Assembly (NCBI GenBank): GCA_016202915.1
Contig: JACQNT010000135.1
Coordinates: 1 to 8,309, forward strand
Direction of reading: 5' to 3'
Length of the DNA: 8,309 nucleotides
Source of the DNA: Acidobacteriota bacterium
GTDB lineage: Bacteria; Acidobacteriota; Polarisedimenticolia; Gp22-AA2
Shown piece by piece: positions 1 to 6,760 of this stretch. How positions within the stretch are numbered: the first letter of the stretch is position 1; the number at the start of each line of letters is the position of its first letter. The notes under the pieces were generated by a model. The model did not search any database, was not told the DNA's origin, and was given only the letters and a program-made list of their open reading frames with translations. A program made the position numbers and the translations under genes.

Positions 1-29
1 GGCGCCGCGCGCGCCGCCCAAGCCAGCGT

Positions 30-58
30 AGTCTATCGGCGCCTCCCGGGGGTGTCAA
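30..58 (-). promoter_or_regulatory. Sigma70-like promoter reading leftwards out of the window
   Basis: On the minus strand a perfect -35 TTGACA (58 to 53) is followed by a 17-base spacer and a -10 TAGACT (35 to 30), which matches TATAAT at four of six positions. Transcription would start near 22-24 and run off the left edge, so the driven gene is not visible. The discriminator is GC-rich (ACGCTGG). No AT-rich UP element lies upstream. A perfect -35 at ideal spacing is unlikely by chance in sequence this GC-rich, but the -10 is imperfect and there is no gene in view to confirm it. Confidence 0.6.
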
Positions 59-74
59 CCAGAGGAAATCAGAA

Positions 75-144
75 CCATGCCCGGTTTCTGGGGGCAGTGG
101 CGCTGCCCCCCGCACCCGCCCCTCTCTCAGCCACTTGGGCATGG
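75..144. repeat. Nested inverted repeats (hairpin within a hairpin)
   Basis: An outer perfect 8-base inverted repeat (CCATGCCC at 75-82, GGGCATGG at 137-144) encloses an inner perfect 8-base stem (GGGGGCAG at 90-97, CTGCCCCC at 103-110) with a 5-base loop. An alternative pairing of AGTGGC (96-101) with GCCACT (130-135) would compete with the inner stem. No T-run follows on either strand, so it is not a classical rho-independent terminator. It lies just upstream of the leftward promoter and outside that transcript. Possible roles are a 3' end signal for leftward transcription from the methyltransferase gene, a protein-binding palindrome, or a structured RNA; the sequence does not choose among them. 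Confidence 0.45.
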
Positions 145-217
145 CCATCCCACAGCCGCGAAATCGTGGAGGCCGTGAGCGGGTTACACCGGTCAGCGTG
201 AGCCCGCCCCGCGGTCC

Positions 218-380
218 GGTGGCGGCCGCTTCGCCGCGCGGGGGCGTGTCGGACCGAGCCCGTGGCCGCTGGTGTTCCGCGGCCGGACGAGGGAGACCCG
301 AGGCGCGCCGCGCCGGTGGGCGGTTTTGGCCCAGCCCGGCGCGGCGACGCCGTCCCCCGCGAGGCGAAGCGGCCGCCACC
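218..380. repeat. Long palindromic element with 27-base arms and internal hairpins
   Basis: The arms at 218-244 and 354-380 are reverse complements at 26 of 27 positions; the single mismatch is 236 against 362, and the outer 18 bases are perfect. Between them lie a 6-base hairpin (GGCCGC at 264-269, GCGGCC at 279-284) and a very strong hairpin at 302-351. That hairpin pairs 302-305 with 348-351, 306-316 with 336-346 and 317-321 with 329-333, about 20 pairs broken by one 1-base and one 2-base bulge, around a 7-base loop. The whole would fold as a three-way junction on either strand. It starts 28 bases beyond the methyltransferase stop codon. I see no target-site duplication at the ends and no T-run after it. 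It could be an extragenic palindromic repeat, a miniature inverted-repeat element, a bidirectional transcript end, or a structured RNA. Confidence 0.6.
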
Positions 381-408
381 AGAAAGGGGAGATGTCTCAG
401 GGCGTAAA

Positions 409-1602
409 TCAGCCGCGCACGAACAGGAAGGCGCACTTGAGATAGCTGGTCTCGGGGACGGAGAGATTGACCGGGTGGTCGGGGGCCTGTCCGTGCAGGC
501 CGATCAGGGTGACCTCCCTGCCCGCGTCGGCCGCCGCCTCGCGGATCACGCCCACGAACTCCTCCGGCCCCAGATGGTAGGAGCAGGAGGCGGAGACGAT
601 CAGGGCGCCCGGGGAGGCGACGCGCAGGGCGCGCAGGTTGATCTCCTTGTAGCCGCGCACCGCCGCCGCGACGGCCTGCGCGCTCTTGGTGAAGGCGGGG
701 GGATCCAGGACGATGAGGCCGAAGCGCTCCCCCTGCCGGTCCAGGTCCCGGAGACGATCGAAGGCGTTCCCTTCGATCCACTCGCAGCGGGAGGCGAAGC
801 CGTTCAGGTCGGCGTTGCGGCGGGCCAGGCCCAGGCACTCCGGTGAGGCCTCGATCCCCGTGGCCGTCTCGGCGCCGGCCGCCAGGGCGTACAGGGCAAA
901 GGCGCCGGTGTTGCAGAAGACGTCGAGCGCCCGCCGGCCGGCGGCGAACGGCTGGAGGCCGCGCCGGTTGAGACGATGATCGAGGTACATGCCGGTCTTC
1001 TGGCTGTCCTTGACGCGGACCAGGAACCGCAGGCCGTCCGCCTCCACCTCGATCTCCTCCGGCACCTCGCCGGCCAGGACGCCCGTGCGGGCGGTCAGCC
1101 CCTCGCGCGCCCGCACGCCCAGGTCGCTGCGCTCGTAGATGCCGCGCGGGTGGACGGCGTCGAGGAGCGCGGCCACGATGGCGTCGCGGGCGCGGTCCAT
1201 GCCGAGGGTGGAGATCTGCACCGCCAGCCACGATCCGTAGCGGTCCACGGTCAGGCCCGGAAGGAGATCGCCCTCGCTGAAGACCAGGCGGCACGGCTCC
1301 CCCGCGGAGTAGAAGTGGCGGCGGTACGCCACCGCCTGGGCGATGCGCCGCCTCAGGAGGCCCTCGTCCAGCGCCTCGTCGCGGCGGCGCGTCATCAGCC
1401 GCACCACGATGCTGGAGGCGGGGTTGTAATACCCCCGGCCCAGGAAGCGGCCGCGGTGGTCCGCGACATCGACCGTGTCGCCGGGCGCGATCCCGTCGTC
1501 GGCGCGCCCGATCTCGCCCGCGTACACCCAGAGATGGCCCGCCTTGGCTCTCTGCTCGCGGCCCCGCTTGAGGAAAATCCGCCGCGGGGATGAAGCGTTC
1601 AT
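409..1602 (-). CDS. rlmI: Class I SAM-dependent rRNA methyltransferase, RlmI family (23S rRNA m5C1962 type)
   Basis: The 397-residue protein has the layout of RlmI (YccW), which uses S-adenosylmethionine to make 5-methylcytosine at position 1962 of 23S rRNA in the cytoplasm. Residues about 7-75 form the PUA RNA-binding domain, including the typical GHLWVYAGEI stretch (22-31). The middle domain ends in the family motif QKTGMYLDHR (201-210). The Rossmann methyltransferase fold carries the SAM-binding loop DVFCNTGAFA (227-236), motif IV LDPPAF (299-304) and motif VI with Cys340 in SASCS, the expected catalytic cysteine. Length is normal for the family (about 395). The ATG at 1602 lies ten residues before the conserved FLKRGREQ and has no Shine-Dalgarno sequence. 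A TAGAAT box ends only six bases upstream, so the mRNA may be leaderless. The family is sure; the exact modified base is inferred from family membership. Confidence 0.9.
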   Translation of the reverse strand: MNASSPRRIFLKRGREQRAKAGHLWVYAGEIGRADDGIAPGDTVDVADHRGRFLGRGYYNPASSIVVRLMTRRRDEALDEGLLRRRIAQAVAYRRHFYSAGEPCRLVFSEGDLLPGLTVDRYGSWLAVQISTLGMDRARDAIVAALLDAVHPRGIYERSDLGVRAREGLTARTGVLAGEVPEEIEVEADGLRFLVRVKDSQKTGMYLDHRLNRRGLQPFAAGRRALDVFCNTGAFALYALAAGAETATGIEASPECLGLARRNADLNGFASRCEWIEGNAFDRLRDLDRQGERFGLIVLDPPAFTKSAQAVAAAVRGYKEINLRALRVASPGALIVSASCSYHLGPEEFVGVIREAAADAGREVTLIGLHGQAPDHPVNLSVPETSYLKCAFLFVRG

Positions 1603-1608
1603 CGGCGC

Positions 1609-1614
1609 ATTCTA
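1609..1614 (-). promoter_or_regulatory. Candidate -10 box for the rRNA methyltransferase gene
   Basis: On the minus strand TAGAAT (1614 to 1609) matches the sigma70 -10 consensus at five of six positions and ends six bases before the ATG at 1602. That places the likely transcript start on or next to the start codon. I find no good -35 at 16-18 bases upstream, nor an extended -10 TG, so the promoter is supported by one element only. No ribosome binding site exists between the box and the ATG, in keeping with a leaderless mRNA. Confidence 0.45.
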
Positions 1615-1622
1615 GCGCGGAA

Positions 1623-1651
1623 TTGACAACCCTTCGGGTCTCGGGGAGAAT
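1623..1651 (+). promoter_or_regulatory. Candidate promoter of the permease gene, leaderless start
   Basis: A perfect -35 TTGACA (1623-1628) is followed by a 17-base spacer and GAGAAT (1646-1651), four of six matches to TATAAT. The ATG begins at 1660, eight bases after the -10, so the transcript should start within a base or two of the start codon. There is no Shine-Dalgarno sequence in the intervening CCCGCCCC. The -35 overlaps the upstream region of the divergent methyltransferase gene, so the two promoters share the same 57 bases. Confidence 0.55.
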
Positions 1652-1659
1652 CCCGCCCC

Positions 1660-3432
1660 ATGGCGATCGCCATCGTCCTCGCCCTGCTGGCCCTCACGAT
1701 CCTCAACTTCGCGCTGGAGTGGGTGGCGATCGAGGTCTTCGCCCTCCTGGTCATCGTCATCCTGGTGGTCACCGGGATCCTGACGCCGCAGCAGGCGTTC
1801 ATGGGCTTCGCCAACTCGGCGGTCCTGATGATCGCCGGGGTGATGATCCTGACCGGGGGCATCATCCACAACGGCGCCGCCGACGTCATCGCCCGGAAGA
1901 TCAAGCAGTTCGCCGGCGCGAGCGAGCGCAAGACGGCCGCGATGCTCCTGGCCGCCGTAAGCACCGTGTCGGCGTTCATCAACAACGTGGCGGCCACCGC
2001 CATGTTCATCCCGGTGGCGGAAGGGATGGCGCGGCAATTCAGGGTAAACCGCGGCAAGTACCTTATCCCGATCGCCTTCGCGTCCATGACGGGGGGGATG
2101 TGCACCCTCATCGGCACCTCCACCAACGTGGCCGTGGCCGGGGCGCTGGAGCAGTACGGCCTGCCGCCGCTCCGGCTGTTCGAGCTGGCCCCGGTGGGCC
2201 TGGTGATGGCGGGCGTGGGCACGCTCTACCTCCTGTGGGCCGCTCCGCGGATCCTCCGGTTGCCGGCCGAGAAGGAGGCGGTGGACGCTTACGGAATCAA
2301 GGGCTTCCTGTACGAGGTGATCGTTCGCGAGGGGGCCTCCGTGGTCGGCAGGACGATCTCCCAGGCCGATCTCGGGCAGAAACTCGGCCTGCTCGTCCTG
2401 GCGATCGTCAGGGGAGACCGGCGCATCGTCTCGCCCTCCGGCGCGGAGGTGATCCAGCCGGGCGATCTCCTCCTGGTGGAGGGGGAGGCCGGGACGATCC
2501 CGACGGTGCTCGGGACGAAGGGCCTCGAAGTGAAGTCGATGCCGTCGCTCAAGCGCTCCGACATCGAGTCGGACCGCGTGAAGGTGGTGGAGGCGACTCT
2601 GTCCTACAACTCGCCGTTCATCGGAAAGAGCCTCAAGCAGCTCAATTTCCGCCACAGCGTCGATCTGAGCGTGCTGGCGATTCACCGCCGGGGCGAGGTG
2701 GTGGTGGACAAGGTGGGGAAGATACGGCTGCGGGCCGGAGACGTCCTGCTGATCTACGGCCGGGAGGAGATGTTCGATCGGCTGGGCCAGGAGCCGACGA
2801 TGCTCCTGATGGAGAGCATCGTCCTGCCGAAGTACAACCCCCGGAAGGCGCTCCAGGCCGGCGCGATCTTCCTCGCGGCCATCCTGGCGTCGGCGTTCGA
2901 CTGGCTCGACTCGCCGACGGCGTTTCTGGCCGGCGGCGCCCTGGTGATGGCCTTCAAATGCCTGTCGGCCGACGAGGCGGGGAGCTACCTGAACGTCCGG
3001 TTCCTGGCGATGCTGGCGGGGATGGTTTCCCTGGGGTACGCCATGGAGCAGTCGGGGGCGGCGCGGCTGCTCGCCGGCGGGATCGTTCAGCTGCTTCCCT
3101 CGCAGGCGCCGCTGGTCCTGCTGGGGGCCTTTTTCCTGATCACCGTGATGCTGACGCAGCCGCTCAGCAACGCCGCCGCGGCGCTCCTGGTCCTGCCGGT
3201 TGGCATCCACGCGGCCCACGACATCGGGATCGATCCGGGGAGCTTCGTAATCGGCGTGACCATCGCCGCCTCCTGCTCCTTCATCACGCCATTCGAGCCG
3301 GCGTGCCTCCTGGTGTACAGCACGGGGCGCTACCGCTTCACCGACTTCGTCAAGGTCGGCCTGCCCCTGACCCTCCTGGCCTGCCTGGTCAGCCTTCTCC
3401 TGATCCCGCTTCTCTGGCCGTTCAGGCCCTGA
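1660..3432 (+). CDS. SLC13-family (DASS-type) permease with tandem RCK_C (TrkA-C) domains
   Basis: This 590-residue inner-membrane protein resembles the SLC13/ion transporter superfamily, which moves anions such as sulfate or dicarboxylates, usually with sodium. About six hydrophobic segments lie in residues 1-195 and about seven in 397-587. Between them is a soluble insert with two RCK_C (TrkA-C) domains at about 212-285 and 303-380, each with the typical GD(L/V)LL strand (268-272 and 360-364). The two halves show the internal repeat of the family: SAFINNVAATAMFIP (104-118) and LTQPLSNAAAALLVLP (498-513). Residues IGTSTNVAV (151-159) fit the substrate and sodium loop. Domain order and length match bacterial SLC13 permeases annotated with two TrkA-C domains. 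Substrate cannot be read from the sequence. It converges on hutU and so is not in that operon; a role in histidine or urocanate uptake has no support beyond proximity. Confidence 0.88.
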   Translation: MAIAIVLALLALTILNFALEWVAIEVFALLVIVILVVTGILTPQQAFMGFANSAVLMIAGVMILTGGIIHNGAADVIARKIKQFAGASERKTAAMLLAAVSTVSAFINNVAATAMFIPVAEGMARQFRVNRGKYLIPIAFASMTGGMCTLIGTSTNVAVAGALEQYGLPPLRLFELAPVGLVMAGVGTLYLLWAAPRILRLPAEKEAVDAYGIKGFLYEVIVREGASVVGRTISQADLGQKLGLLVLAIVRGDRRIVSPSGAEVIQPGDLLLVEGEAGTIPTVLGTKGLEVKSMPSLKRSDIESDRVKVVEATLSYNSPFIGKSLKQLNFRHSVDLSVLAIHRRGEVVVDKVGKIRLRAGDVLLIYGREEMFDRLGQEPTMLLMESIVLPKYNPRKALQAGAIFLAAILASAFDWLDSPTAFLAGGALVMAFKCLSADEAGSYLNVRFLAMLAGMVSLGYAMEQSGAARLLAGGIVQLLPSQAPLVLLGAFFLITVMLTQPLSNAAAALLVLPVGIHAAHDIGIDPGSFVIGVTIAASCSFITPFEPACLLVYSTGRYRFTDFVKVGLPLTLLACLVSLLLIPLLWPFRP

Positions 3433-3446
3433 GCGGGCGGCGCTCA
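3430..3446. other. Small hairpin containing both convergent stop codons
   Basis: TGAGCG (3430-3435) and CGCTCA (3441-3446) form a perfect six-base stem around the loop GGCGG. The left arm begins with the TGA of the permease gene and the right arm ends with the TGA of hutU read on the minus strand. The 11-base gap between the genes has no room for a separate terminator and neither side has a T-run. The stem is short and would be weak as a terminator; it may be a result of sequence composition. Confidence 0.35.
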
Positions 3447-5135
3447 CAGCATCGGGATCTTGATGCCGCTCTTCCTGGCGAAGGAGATCGCCTCCGGGTA
3501 GCCGGCGTCGGCGTGCCGCGCGACGCCGCTGCCGGGGTCGGTGGTGAGGACGCGCTGCAGGCGGGCCGCGGCCTCGGGCGTGCCGTCGGCGACCACGACC
3601 ATCCCGGCATGGAGGGAGTAGCCGATGCCGACGCCGCCCCCGTGGTGCACGGAGACCCAGGAGGCTCCCGCGGCGGTGTTGAGCAGGGCGTTGAGGATCG
3701 GCCAGTCGGCGATGGCGTCGGAACCGTCGCGCATCCCCTCCGTCTCGCGGTAGGGGGAGGCGACCGAGCCGGCGTCGAGGTGGTCGCGCCCGATGACGAT
3801 CGGGGCCCGCACCTCCCCGCGCGCCACGAGATCGTTGATCGCGCTCCCGAAGCGGGCGCGCTCGCCGTAGCCGAGCCAGCAGATGCGCGCCGGCAGCCCC
3901 TGGAAGGCGACGCGCTGCCCGGCCAACCGGATCCAGCGGCACAGCGCCTCGTCCTCCGGGAACATCTCCAGGACCGCCTCGTCGGTGCGCCGGATGTCGG
4001 CCGGATCGCCGGAGAGGGCGGCCCAGCGGAACGGGCCCTTCCCCTCGCAGAACAGCGGCCGGATGAACGCCGGCACGAAGCCGGGGATGTCGAAGGCGTC
4101 GGCGACTCCGGCCTCGCGGGCGGCCTGGCGGATGTTGTTGCCGTAGTCGAAGACGACCGCTCCCCGGCGCTTCAGGGCCAGCATCGCCCGGACGTGGGCC
4201 GCCACCGACAGGCGCGCCCGGCGCAGATAATCTTGAGGTTCGCTCCGGCGCAGCCGCAGCGCCTCCTCGTACGGGATGCCGTGGGGGACGTAGCCCTCGA
4301 GCAGGTCGTGGGCGCTCGTCTGGTCGGTGACCAGATCGGGGACGAGGTCGGCGTCCGCGAGGCGTGGCAGGACGTCGGCGGCGTTGCCGCGGAGAGCGAT
4401 CGAGAGGGCCTCCCGGCGCTCCAGGGCGGCGCGCGCCCGGCCCAGCGCATCCTCGAGGGAGGTCGCCACGGCGTCCACGTAGCGGGTCCGCTGGCGCTTC
4501 CGGATCCTGTCGTCGTCCACCTCCACGGCGATCACGACGCCGCCGTTCATCGTCGCCGCGAGCGGCTGGGCGCCCCCCATTCCGCCGAGGCCGGCGGTGA
4601 CCACCAGGCGTCCGGCCAGGCTGCCTCCGAAGTGGCGCCTCGCGGCCGAGGCGAAGGTCTCGTAAGTCCCCTGCAGGATCCCCTGGCTGCCGATGTAGAT
4701 CCAGGACCCCGCGGTCATCTGGCCGAACATCGTCAGCCCCTTGCGATCGAGCTCGCGGAAGGTCGCCCAGTCGGCCCAGGCGGGGACGAGCAGCGCATTG
4801 GCGATCAGGACGCGCGGCGCGCCGGGGTGGGTCCGGAAGACGCCGACCGGCTTCCCCGACTGCACCAGGAGGGTCTCGTCCCCGTCCAGGGCGCGGAGCG
4901 CCTCGACGAGGGCGTCGAAGCATTCCCAGTCGCGCGCCGCCTTGCCCGTCCCCCCGTACACGATCAGCTCGTCCGGCCTCTCCGCCACCTCCGGATCGAG
5001 GTTGTTCATCAGCATGCGCAGCGCCGCCTCCTGCGCCCAGCCCTTGCAGGAGAGCGTGGTTCCCCGCGGGGCGCGCACCGGGCGGGCCCCGCGGGCGACG
5101 TCACGGCCGGAGCGGTCCCCGTGGCGCGGGCTCAT
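3444..5135 (-). CDS. hutU: Urocanate hydratase (urocanase)
   Basis: Urocanase adds water to urocanate to give 4-imidazolone-5-propionate, the second step of histidine degradation, using tightly bound NAD+ in a cytoplasmic homodimer. The 563-residue protein is collinear with known urocanases of about 555-560 residues. Hallmarks are RAPRG (21-25), RMLMNNLDPEVAE (40-52), YGGTGKAARDWECFD (60-74), the glycine-rich NAD+ site TAGLGGMGGAQPLAAT (180-195), VTDQTSAHD (269-277), FDYGNNIRQ (329-337), GLPARICW (413-420) and HHGGGVGIGYS (497-507). Cys419 in ICW appears to match the active-site Cys410 of the Pseudomonas putida enzyme. All key motifs are intact. The gene starts 16 bases after the hutH stop codon, so the two are probably co-transcribed. 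The gap has no Shine-Dalgarno sequence, so translation may depend on coupling to hutH. The N-terminus is slightly longer than usual, but ATG at 5135 is the best start. Confidence 0.96.
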   Translation of the reverse strand: MSPRHGDRSGRDVARGARPVRAPRGTTLSCKGWAQEAALRMLMNNLDPEVAERPDELIVYGGTGKAARDWECFDALVEALRALDGDETLLVQSGKPVGVFRTHPGAPRVLIANALLVPAWADWATFRELDRKGLTMFGQMTAGSWIYIGSQGILQGTYETFASAARRHFGGSLAGRLVVTAGLGGMGGAQPLAATMNGGVVIAVEVDDDRIRKRQRTRYVDAVATSLEDALGRARAALERREALSIALRGNAADVLPRLADADLVPDLVTDQTSAHDLLEGYVPHGIPYEEALRLRRSEPQDYLRRARLSVAAHVRAMLALKRRGAVVFDYGNNIRQAAREAGVADAFDIPGFVPAFIRPLFCEGKGPFRWAALSGDPADIRRTDEAVLEMFPEDEALCRWIRLAGQRVAFQGLPARICWLGYGERARFGSAINDLVARGEVRAPIVIGRDHLDAGSVASPYRETEGMRDGSDAIADWPILNALLNTAAGASWVSVHHGGGVGIGYSLHAGMVVVADGTPEAAARLQRVLTTDPGSGVARHADAGYPEAISFARKSGIKIPML

Positions 5136-5151
5136 GGCGGGCCGGCGGGGG

Positions 5152-6681
5152 TCATCGCAGGGCCCCGCACGCCGCCTCGACGGCGGCGCGCAGCGCGCCG
5201 TCCCGGATCAGGCGATCGACGGCGGCGATGTCGGAAGTCAGGACGCGATCGCCCTCCATGAAGGAGACCTCCCGGCGCACCGCCCGGTGCGCCGCCTCGG
5301 CGCCCCGCCCGGGGCGGAGCGGCAGGAGCAGATCGAGCGCCTGGCAGGCGGCCAGGGTCTCGATGGCGATCACCAGGAGCGCGTGCTCGACGACGCTCCG
5401 CGCCTTGCGCGCCGCGATCGGCCCCATGGAGACGTGGTCCTCCTGCCCGGCCTCGGTGGGGATCGAGTCGACGCTGGCCGGGTGGCAGAGGATCTTGTTT
5501 TCGGACACCAGGGCCGCAGCGGTGACCTGGGCCATCATCAGGCCGGAGTTCACGCCGGGGTCGCGCGTCAGGAAGGCCGGCAGGCCGCTCGTGGCCGGGT
5601 TCATGAGCCGGTCCAGCCGCCGCTCGGAGATCGCGGCGATCTCGGCGGCGGCGATCGCCAGGGCGTCCAGGGCCAGCGCCGGCGCCTCGCCGTGGAAGTT
5701 CCCTCCCGAGAGGAGGTCCCCTTCCTCCGGAAAGACGATCGGGTTGTCGGTGATGGCGTTGACCTCGATCGCGAGGATCTCCCGGACGAAACGGATCGCC
5801 TCGCGCGCCGCGCCGTGCACCTGGGGCATGCAGCGCAGGGAGTAGGCGTCCTGGACCCGGCCACAGTCCTCGTGCGACCGGGCGATGTCGCTCCCCGACA
5901 GCAGGGCGCGGAGGTTGGCGGCGCTCCGGACCTGCCCGGGGTAGGGCCGCAGGGCGTGCAGCCGCTCGTCGAAGGCGTGGTGGCTCCCCTTCAGCGCCTC
6001 CAGGCTGCAGGCGCCGGCGATGTCGGCGGCGACGGCGAGGCGCTCGGCCTCCAGGAGGGCCAGGGCGCCCACGGCGGTGATCATCTGGGTCCCGTTGATC
6101 AGGGAAAGCCCTTCCTTGGGCCCCAGGCGCAGCGGCTCGATCCCGGCCTTCTTCAGGGCCTCCGCCGCCGGCATCCGCACGCCCCCGAGGAACGCCTCGC
6201 CTTCCCCGAGAAGGGCGAGGACCAGGTGGGCCAGCGGGGCAAGATCGCCGCTGGCGCCGACCGATCCCTTCTCGGGGATGAGGGGCAGAAGGTCCGCGTT
6301 GAGGTGCGCCAGGAGCGTCTCGATGACGATCGGCCTGACCCCCGAGTGGCCGCGGGCCAGGACGTGGGCGCGCAGGAGCATGACGGCGCGCGTGGCCTCG
6401 GCGGGGAGCGGCGCCCCGACGCCGGCGCAGTGGCTGCGGATCAGGTTGAGCTGCAGCGCCCCCAGGCGGTCGGCGGGGATGCGGATGTCCTTGAGAGGGC
6501 CGAACCCCGTGTTGACGCCGTACACCTGCCGGTCTCCCGCCAGGATCTCCTCCACCACGGCGCGCGCCCGCTCGATCCGGCGGACGGCAGATGGATGGAG
6601 CCGGACGCGGGCGCCCCCGCGGGCGACGGCCGCGATCGCCTCGAGCGGCAGATCCTCACCGTTCAGAACGATGTCGGGCAC
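5152..6681 (-). CDS. hutH: Histidine ammonia-lyase (histidase)
   Basis: Histidase removes ammonia from L-histidine to give trans-urocanate, the first step of histidine degradation. It is a cytoplasmic homotetramer that uses the self-made MIO cofactor. From the GTG at 6681 the protein has 509 residues, the usual family length. The MIO-forming Ala143-Ser144-Gly145 lies in GSVGASGDLAPLAHL (139-153). Tyr54 in YGVNTGFG and Asn196 in NGTQ are the expected active-site residues, one position off the P. putida numbering. The open frame extends upstream to a GTG at 6741 (529 residues), but that codon lies upstream of a promoter-like pair (TTGTGA, 17 bases, TAAACT) and would be outside the transcript, so I prefer 6681. 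A weak GAGG lies 11 bases before 6681. It is first in a two-gene operon with hutU; hutI and hutF/hutG are not in the window. Confidence 0.95.
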   Translation of the reverse strand: MPDIVLNGEDLPLEAIAAVARGGARVRLHPSAVRRIERARAVVEEILAGDRQVYGVNTGFGPLKDIRIPADRLGALQLNLIRSHCAGVGAPLPAEATRAVMLLRAHVLARGHSGVRPIVIETLLAHLNADLLPLIPEKGSVGASGDLAPLAHLVLALLGEGEAFLGGVRMPAAEALKKAGIEPLRLGPKEGLSLINGTQMITAVGALALLEAERLAVAADIAGACSLEALKGSHHAFDERLHALRPYPGQVRSAANLRALLSGSDIARSHEDCGRVQDAYSLRCMPQVHGAAREAIRFVREILAIEVNAITDNPIVFPEEGDLLSGGNFHGEAPALALDALAIAAAEIAAISERRLDRLMNPATSGLPAFLTRDPGVNSGLMMAQVTAAALVSENKILCHPASVDSIPTEAGQEDHVSMGPIAARKARSVVEHALLVIAIETLAACQALDLLLPLRPGRGAEAAHRAVRREVSFMEGDRVLTSDIAAVDRLIRDGALRAAVEAACGALR

Positions 6682-6731
6682 TTCCGTCAGAGCCTCGAAC
6701 GCGGGGGAGGGAGAGCCTCGCGACCCGGCGG

Positions 6732-6760
6732 AGTTTAGCACAGCGGAAAAGGGGTCACAA
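6732..6760 (-). promoter_or_regulatory. Candidate hut operon promoter
   Basis: On the minus strand TTGTGA (6760 to 6755, four of six to TTGACA) is spaced 17 bases from TAAACT (6737 to 6732, four of six to TATAAT). The -10 is preceded by TGC, giving an extended -10 TGn. Transcription would start near 6725, about 45 bases before the preferred hutH GTG at 6681. I see no obvious HutC-like operator. The element overlaps a weaker plus-strand promoter candidate for the response-regulator gene (-10-like CACAAT at 6756-6761). Confidence 0.45.

Larger units (their letters stand above)
1..408. other. Gene-free, palindrome-rich left end
   Basis: This stretch holds no coding frame I can defend. The open frames in it are arginine, glycine and proline rich, have no ribosome binding site and resemble no family. 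It contains a promoter pointing left, a nested hairpin at 75-144 and a large palindromic element at 218-380, each listed separately. I looked for tRNA arms and for the conserved cores of RNase P RNA, tmRNA and SRP RNA and did not recognise any. The segment at about 145-217 holds only a short direct repeat (GTGAGC at 175-180 and 198-203). Confidence 0.7.

Noticed and set aside
218..380. Insertion-sequence remnant bounded by the 27-base arms.
   Set aside because: Only 109 bases lie between the arms, with no transposase remnant and no flanking target duplication. A miniature element remains possible, but an insertion sequence is not supported.
135..407. A 90-codon plus-strand frame in the left intergenic region.
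   Set aside because: Arg/Pro/Gly-rich with no ribosome binding site, it runs straight through the arms and hairpins of the palindromic element, so non-coding structure explains it better.
1..408. Possible tRNA or well-known structured RNA (RNase P RNA, tmRNA, SRP RNA).
   Set aside because: I could not find a T-arm, anticodon arm or the conserved core motifs of these RNAs on either strand.
1612..4923. A minus-strand open frame of about 1100 codons antisense to the permease and overlapping hutU.
   Set aside because: Same low-complexity composition; the hutU frame on the same strand encodes a complete urocanase, so this frame is a by-product.
1590..5261. A plus-strand open frame of over 1200 codons across the permease gene and antisense to hutU.
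   Set aside because: It is a shadow frame made by high GC content. Its translation is dominated by Gly, Arg, Pro and Ala, has no domain I recognise, and overlaps two firmly identified genes in other frames.
4741..6738. A plus-strand open frame of 665 codons antisense to hutU and hutH.
   Set aside because: The minus strand encodes intact HutU and HutH here. The antisense translation has no family features and no ribosome binding site.
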